Assembly (NCBI GenBank): GCA_903813345.2
Contig: CAIIXF020000007.1
Coordinates: 25,037,564 to 25,101,563 of the forward strand
Direction of reading: 5' to 3'
DNA from: Owenia fusiformis
Lineage: Eukaryota; Annelida; Polychaeta; Sabellida; Oweniidae
DNA: 64,000 nucleotides
Program-made: the position numbers and the translations under genes
In this document: in pieces, positions 58,701-64,000 of the stretch
Layout of the letters: every line of letters starts with the position of its first letter
Position numbering within the stretch: position 1 is the stretch's first letter
Notes under the pieces: generated by a model
Databases searched by the model: none
The model's input: the letters and a program-made list of their open reading frames with translations, nothing else
What the model was told of the DNA's origin: nothing

Positions 58701-61700
58701 TGCATTCTCTGTATGATTGACTATGCGAGCAGAGGCCATGCCATTACTGTACTGTTGGAATGTTACTGCTATACAGTGTAGCTGACTTACCTCTGACTGT
58801 ATTGTACTATTGCATTCTCTGTATGGTTGACTATGCAAGCAGAGGCCATTCCATTACTGTACTGTTGGAATGTTACTGCTATAGCTGACTTACCTCTGAC
58901 TGTACTGTACTATTGCATTCTCTGTATGGTTGACTATGCGAGCAGAGGCCATGCCATTACTGTACTGTTGGAATGTTACTGCTATAGCTGACTTACCTCT
59001 GACTGTACTGTACTATTGCATTCTCTGTATGGTTGACTATGCGAGCAGAGGCCATGCCATTACTGTACTGTTGGAATGTTACTGCTATAGCTGACTTACC
59101 TCTGACTGTACTGTACTATTGCATTCTCTGTATGGTTGACTATGCGAGCAGAGGCCATGCCATTACTGTACTGTTAAAATGTAACTGCTATAGCTGACTT
59201 ACCTCTGACTGTACTGTACTATTGCATTCTCTGTATGGTTGACTATGCGAGCAGAGGCCATGCCATTACTGTACTGCTGGAATGTAACTGCTATAGCTGA
59301 CTCGGACACGATGCACTCAACTTGGATACCGCCATACTGAATAATGAAAAAGTGTATACAATTATTCAATGATTTTAACAATATGACTGAATGATATTAC
59401 TAGACAATAATTGTCTTATATCAAATATTAAATAAATACATAGCATGAATACCATTGTTAAGGTCGATACTGAATACCATATACAACTTGATAGACATTC
59501 CATATCATCTAAATATACAATATTGGTAGATAATTTATTATCAAATATTTGAAATGCTATGATAAATAAATCCCCCATCCCTTATAATTTGAAGAGTCTA
59601 GCTACAAGCCCTTGTGAGACCCCCCCCCCACCTAAACACCTTCCCACAAGTGTGTGAGAAGGTGAGTAGTCAAAGAATTGGGAGGGGAGACCACAGGTGC
59701 TTAGCTAGAATATAATTTGAGTAAATAACTATAAGTAAATAAACTGTGCCAATCTAAAATGAAAATAAAAATCATGTCAATTAATAACTGTGCTTTAATA
59801 TAATCAGATAATAGTAACCAAAATCAAATCGATAACTGCATATAAAGTGACATAAAGTGACAAATGACATTACATAAATGCCATAAAGTTTTAGAGAAAC
59901 ACAGAACAGAACACAAACTGAACTACACATTTTTATAACAAATGTCATTCATCATTCCTTACAGGGTGAATCAAACCCTAATCTAATGTCATTCATTCAA
60001 TCTACAGGGTGATTCAAAAACAACCCCATGTAAAACCATGACCATGCCTAAGTCATCAGAGTATGCTTCATTGAGTAAATGGAACTAAATGATTGAACCA
60101 TGCTTTTTTAAAATTGAAGATGTATGATTCACTAATTACAAATCAACCTCTATTTCATTTCAACTTAATTTGAGAAATACTCAAAATAAGAAAAACTCAG
60201 ACAGTACATATAGGGTGCATTTTCAGAGGGCCTCAGTAACATGCGCATTCGGGGGTCAGAAATGATACATGTTTTGACACACACAGTTCTTGTTGAGTCT
60301 ATGTTCAGCACATAAGTTTATACTGAAGCAGCTTCAGTACAGGTACATATTCACTTCATGGGTCAGGATGACAGCTAATGGTATGTGTAGGTGTGATTTG
60401 CTAAAATATGGGACAGATCAATATATCTCGAGGTGGATATTTTTCAGATGTTAAATGAAACACATGATTCAAGATTTTTTTCTGTCCTGTCAAGGTTTAA
60501 TTTTTCTATCAACTACTAATCATGTTTTAGTACACAAGTACAGCCAAATACAGAATATTTGTCCAATGTCCAGGTTAAGTCTGAAACATTTTTTCTGAAT
60601 ATGATTAACACCCCAAGAATTTAATGGTCTGCCCCTAAATGAAATGGTTCCACAAGATTCATAGAATTCTAAGCATTCCTCTGGTTTCAGATTCAACACA
60701 TTGCCTCTTGCAAAATACTTCATGCTGGTCTTTCATTTTCTCTTGGAAATATCTCATAATTGGTGGATAGAATATCTTCCCCAAGTTCCTAAAGTTCCTT
60801 GGTCAGATATTGTATCATCCTTTTAGATATAACCCATAAATTACTAGTATCCATTTTTAGGATATATTTTTCAATATATGAATTATCCATTCTTCAAATG
60901 AAATATGACTGCCAAAATATTTTTACATGGTAAGATGATTGTTCACTAGAAATGTCAGGATAGAGGAATTATCTTTCAATAAATAAATATTAAGAACTAT
61001 CTAACCATGATACATACCCCCAGTTTTGATATTTATATTTCCCTTTGGATAATTACCATATCCTATACTTCCCATAATATGACTCTATTTAGATTTTTCT
61101 CGAGAAAACGCAAGACCAAATGAAAATTTTGCAAGGGATTGCAGGAGATGCGATACTCGCCGTGGCATAAAAGCGCACCTGTCTCTTTGGACGTCTTGGC
61201 TCATAACTATACAACTGAAATGTGATGTATAAATGTCACTAATATCAAACTAAGAAATCACAATAAAAACATCAAACAAATAAAATAATATTACAATATT
61301 TAGTTAAGATTTTATACCTTCCAAATTAAGGTTTTTAAAATAACTCAAATAAGAGATCGACAGTTACCTCTTCAACCTTCATGAGGGTTGCATGGACCTC
61401 GTTATATGGAAACGGTTTCGTCTCAAGATCTGTATCTTTGATCTTAGCCGTCATCTGCATATTCTTCGCTATATATATTGGCCAGAAAGGCACACACTCT
61501 CCTGGGGCGACATCTATCCATTTAGCCTCAGTGATGCGTTCACGGCAAGATATGGTGAACTTGGCATGATTGGCTAGCATGTAGTATGGGGTGAAGGTCA
61601 CTATCTTAGTAAGACCAGAACTGGAGAGGGAAATGGACACACCCACCTGAAAAAGTGAATTAAACATTTAATTCTGAAGAGAAGTGCAGAAGATGCAGTC

Positions 61701-63920
61701 CATTATTAAATCAGTAAAATTTGGATTAAAACAGATCAAAATTGACAATTTTAAGATAATAGAGGCGTTATTGATTGAACAGCCCTCGTATATGTCATAC
61801 TGAATACAAACCTTGTATCATCAATACATACATTGAATTTACCTCACAAATATTAAGTTCAGAAGGTGTCACATTATACATAACATTTTCAAATATCATA
61901 AGACACTCACCTCATACATGTACCGCATAAACCTGCATTGTACAATACCAGAACTGCCAACAGTATCAAGTGAGAATTTGTCGGACCAATCTGACTCACA
62001 AACTTTCAAGGCGGCCTGGAAAGTCCAAAATAAAATATTATTTGATCAGTCACAGAAAAACAAGGCAACAATATTGTTACAAACTGTCACCACCTGGCTG
62101 CATATGGTATTAAAGAGAGAAAAAATGGAAATCATAACAATAAGTTTTGGTGGTACACATTATAATATGTTTCCCTCGTATACATGTAGTTTGGCCTCCT
62201 ATAAATTGATAATAAAATTGGGTTTCATAATGTAAAATTGAGATGAATTATTTGTTTGGACATCCCTCATACAGTTTCACAATATTTTGTGTAATTTGAA
62301 CTAAATGGAAACATGCAAAGATGAATGAATTGCTATGAACTTCAAAGAAATTCATCCTCCAAATGCAGGACTTCAGACTAGTTCAACTTTGGTCTGTAAG
62401 GATGATGTTTGCCGACCCCTGTGCCCAGAGGATGGAGAAAATAGAAAGCAAGAAACATAGGGAAGGTCATTCAAATGGGGTAGGTCATGTTAATGGACAT
62501 TATCCAAAATGCTACAACAAGGTCAATGGTCAAAACAATGGTTTCATGTATTTTCAAGTCAATGATACATACCACTAACTGCAGTTATTCCACACTTTGT
62601 AACTTTTTCCCCATTTTAATTTTGGACATTTTTATTTGAACCATATGCCCATGCATGCATATTAATGCTTTACAAAGAAAATAACATATAATGGCAAAAA
62701 GCCCATCATCCAAATAGATATTCTAGAAAACTATAGAACAAGCATACCATTTACATATCTCAATGAGCGAGGTTTTAAAACTGTGCAAACGTCTATCTAC
62801 CTCCAACTGTGCAAAAACAAAAGTGTGATGCCAACGAAAATAAGTCAAATAACAAACGCAGGTGTGTTCTTCACCAAACTGATGGGTTAATATACAAAAC
62901 AGACCCATATTTAACAGGAAAGGATGAGTTCAAAATCAACTGTTTAAACCATGTTGCATGTATTAAAAGGTTGCATCAGTGGTGTCTGTGTAAAGTGTAG
63001 GTTAACTAAATACTGGGATGTTTTTCAGGGCATTAAATACAAATACAAGGGTTTTCAATAAATATGGATAAAAATGTCATCACTTTTTCGTCTTTCTACA
63101 TTTCTCATCAATTCATACCATTCAGTATATTAGCACTCTACTCAGAATTTAGCGAAGGATGAATGGAGAAATGGAGAAAAACAAAAAATAATTTCTAATT
63201 TTTATGAATACTTATTGAACACCCTGTATGCTGTGAATGTCATGGTTGAAGTCTTTGTTTCACTCATGCTGTCATGGGAAGTCTATTACAAGGCTAGGCT
63301 ACCAGCATAATGCTAGGCTACTAGCACATTGATAGGTTAAGCAGGGTATATGTCTGTACAAATAGGTGGCCAAATGGACACTGTTCACAATGAATGAAAG
63401 AATCCTGGCATGAATCACAAATTTGGCAGGAATCACAGATGAGGCAGATGGAAATGATGAAAAGCATTTAGAGACACGAAGCACACTGGCAGTTAAATGT
63501 AACTGTTTCAAATTGAAACATGTATTCAAAACATAATGACACTGGGGAAGCATTAGTTGCAATGAATGTTACGAGATATGAATATCGATCTGTCACTAAT
63601 TGTTTGATACCCTGCTTAACTCTGTAAACACTTAAAAACAGTCTACATGAATGTCCTAATGCTGATCCTTGTTTTCTAAATGTATCATTCTAAAATTCAG
63701 TTGTCTTTCTCTTTGTTACCATGGTAACCAAACAGTAAGACAAAAGAATTCAATATCTATGATACATTTGAGAAAATGGCCTCAGCATTATAACACAAAG
63801 GACATGCACTCGACATCTTACTTTGATCGATTTTTTTAGCTGTTTTGATTTATGGCCACGTTGGGCACGAGCTGCGATTCGCTTTGCTTTAGATTCCAGT
63901 GTCTCTGGCTCTCTTTCTTC
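43916..63920 (-). CDS. VPS13: VPS13A/C-type bridge-like lipid transfer protein (C-terminal 954 aa)
   Basis: Twenty-three in-phase minus-strand exons: 63920-63822, 62015-61911, 61646-61368, 59336-59203, 58389-58257, 57978-57856, 57560-57458, 57143-56980, 56095-55976, 54874-54778, 54436-54367, 53986-53881, 49490-49368, 48924-48785, 48515-48364, 48069-47950, 47746-47583, 47115-46946, 46758-46644, 46390-46296, 45860-45737, 44296-44219 and a tentative last 43966-43916. They total 2,865 bases. Colinear family hallmarks include the GECVPFWP motif, [68 protein letters not shown] and LRPPRF....GVIRPY. This covers the VAB (SHR-BD) region, the ATG2-like C-terminal region and the PH-like domain. VPS13 proteins span membrane contact sites and move bulk lipid through a hydrophobic groove. 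The N-terminal chorein and most of the groove are encoded beyond the window. Pattern fits VPS13A/C better than B or D. Confidence 0.93.
44547..44940. repeat. 31-bp minisatellite, about 12.7 copies
   Basis: Unit AACATCACTCACATCCTGTG ACAACCTGGTA, with a C/A variant (TCCTG or TCATG) distributed among copies. In the VPS13 intron between exons 45860-45737 and 44296-44219. Confidence 0.95.
46946..48515 (-). CDS. VPS13: VPS13 ATG2-C-like region exons
   Basis: Exons 48515-48364, 48069-47950, 47746-47583 and 47115-46946. Highly conserved: [60 protein letters not shown], then [20 protein letters not shown]. This stretch resembles the ATG2 C-terminal region. In VPS13A/C it supports membrane and lipid-droplet association through amphipathic helices. 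Spacing and phase match across all four exons. Confidence 0.93.
47375..47532. mobile_element. Pogo/Tigger-like MITE, diverged
   Basis: CAGTATAACCTGTCTAATCC at the left and TTCAGATATACAGGTTTGATAG at the right; the interior (CTCTGGGACC, AAGTGTTCACATT) matches 51394-51557. In a VPS13 intron. Confidence 0.65.
51394..51557. mobile_element. 164-bp pogo/Tigger-like MITE with TA TSD
   Basis: Starts CAGTAAAACCTGTCTAATCT and ends AGATATACAGATTTCACTG, flanked by TA on both sides (51392-51393, 51558-51559). The CAGT(A/G)AAACCT ends are characteristic of pogo/Tigger elements. Confidence 0.8.
52060..52244. mobile_element. 185-bp CAGGCCCGTAGCCAG-family MITE
   Basis: Begins CAGGCCTGTAGCTAGGGG and ends CTACGGGCCTG. 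The interior aligns with 43172-43353. In the long VPS13 intron. Confidence 0.75.
54977..55853. mobile_element. 877-bp palindromic MITE, TA target duplication (copy 2)
   Basis: Same termini (CACTCCCCTCCATAAGTTTG and its inverse complement) and TA flanks (54975-54976, 55854-55855) as the copy at 8780-9653, inserted in the opposite internal orientation. High similarity along the whole length indicates recent activity. In the VPS13 intron between exons 56095-55976 and 54874-54778. Confidence 0.88.
56133..56600. repeat. ~470-bp dispersed repeat, copy 2
   Basis: Highly similar to 31218-31695 in the same orientation. In a VPS13 intron, 40 bases upstream of exon 56095-55976 in transcript direction. 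Confidence 0.8.
56871..56947. mobile_element. 77-bp TA-flanked mini-MITE
   Basis: CAGGGTGAGCCAAAAATATT at the left and TTTTCGACCCACCCTG at the right are imperfect inverted ends, with TA on each side. Its edge is only 33 bases from a VPS13 exon (56980), just beyond the splice donor. Confidence 0.7.
58257..62015 (-). CDS. VPS13: VPS13 VAB/SHR-BD segment exons
   Basis: Exons 62015-61911, 61646-61368, 59336-59203 and 58389-58257. They read [20 protein letters not shown], then [28 protein letters not shown], a KPFPYN segment and [10 protein letters not shown] with a later NHTENA. In the family this beta-propeller-like region is the VPS13 adaptor-binding (VAB) domain, which recognises Pro-x-Pro motifs in organelle adaptors. 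The 279-base exon is the largest seen. The 134-base exon has been partly amplified into a downstream tandem array. Confidence 0.88.
58491..59295 (-). repeat. VPS13: 103-bp tandem array of VPS13 exon 3' end plus 5' splice site
   Basis: About eight copies of the last ~90 bases of exon 59336-59203 with its donor (CAGTCAGAG|GTAAGTCAGC). Donor-equivalent starts recur at + positions 58573, 58676, 58786 (a 7-base insertion), 58889, 58992 and 59095, with the functional copy at 59198 and a truncated one at about 58495. The 103-base period is not a multiple of three, so including extra units would shift frame. Confidence 0.93.
59337..61367. other. VPS13: VPS13 intron (2 kb)
   Basis: No coding sequence recognised. 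It contains a C run at 59620-59629 and two TACAGGGTGA(A/T)TCAAA pieces near 59960-60020 that resemble ends of mariner-type short elements. The open frame at 60520-60723 (-) has no known domain. Confidence 0.6.
62016..63821. other. VPS13: VPS13 intron (1.8 kb)
   Basis: AT-rich, with several short open frames that show no domain. A GGCTAGGCTACCAGCATAAT-type short duplication occurs near 63290-63330. Nothing else recognised. Confidence 0.6.
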
Positions 63921-64000
63921 CTGTAAGACACTTGGCAGTCAGACACTGACACTTGGTAGTCAGACATATGACACTCGGTTATCAGACACATGACAATTGG
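63921..64000. repeat. ~27-bp tandem repeat at window end
   Basis: GACACTTGGCAGTCAGACA-type units repeat three to four times immediately upstream of a VPS13 exon acceptor and run to the window end. Confidence 0.75.

Noticed and set aside
61381-61577. Two ~60-codon frames (+)
   Set aside because: Antisense shadows of the 279-base VPS13 exon.

Overview
This is an AT-rich, intron-rich eukaryotic window full of short non-autonomous transposons. Exons are small and phase-consistent with GT-AG borders. The gene content (a kringle/C-type-lectin/ShK mosaic, an FBXL17 F-box protein, a claudin/PMP22-like four-TM protein and VPS13) points to a bilaterian animal, most likely a marine invertebrate. I could not fix the phylum from sequence alone.

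Layout. Positions 1-2430 are a foldback repeat. Positions 3695-17628 (+) hold the 3' sixteen exons of a secreted mosaic gene: CUB, kringle, ShK-like, CCP/sushi, two C-type lectin domains, ShK, kringle, and a C-terminal beta-rich domain. Every exon junction keeps phase, giving 837 visible residues; the 5' end was not found. Positions 19727-23995 (-) hold a complete six-exon FBXL17-type F-box/LRR gene of 450 aa, convergent with the mosaic gene. Positions 24060-33180 are mostly mobile-element debris: a 3.2 kb palindromic element, a nested MITE, and a near-identical 466-bp duplicated MITE. Positions 33201-39354 (+) hold a three-exon claudin/PMP22-like gene (184 aa as drawn), with a 4.7 kb DNA transposon apparently inserted a few bases inside its second coding exon. 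Positions 43916-63920 (-) hold the last 23 exons (954 aa) of a VPS13A/C-type bridge-like lipid transfer protein, convergent with the claudin-like gene; its 5' part lies beyond the window.

The genes show no common pathway; the neighbourhood looks like ordinary genomic proximity. The most unusual signals are structural. Two unrelated genes each carry a tandem array built from an exon 3' end plus its 5' splice site. A transposon has moved the splice acceptor of the claudin-like gene. An exact 37-bp exon fragment sits in the intron just upstream of its parent exon. Two direct MITE copies have flanks consistent with integration of a circle. Adjacent domains of the mosaic protein have lost whole disulfide pairs together.
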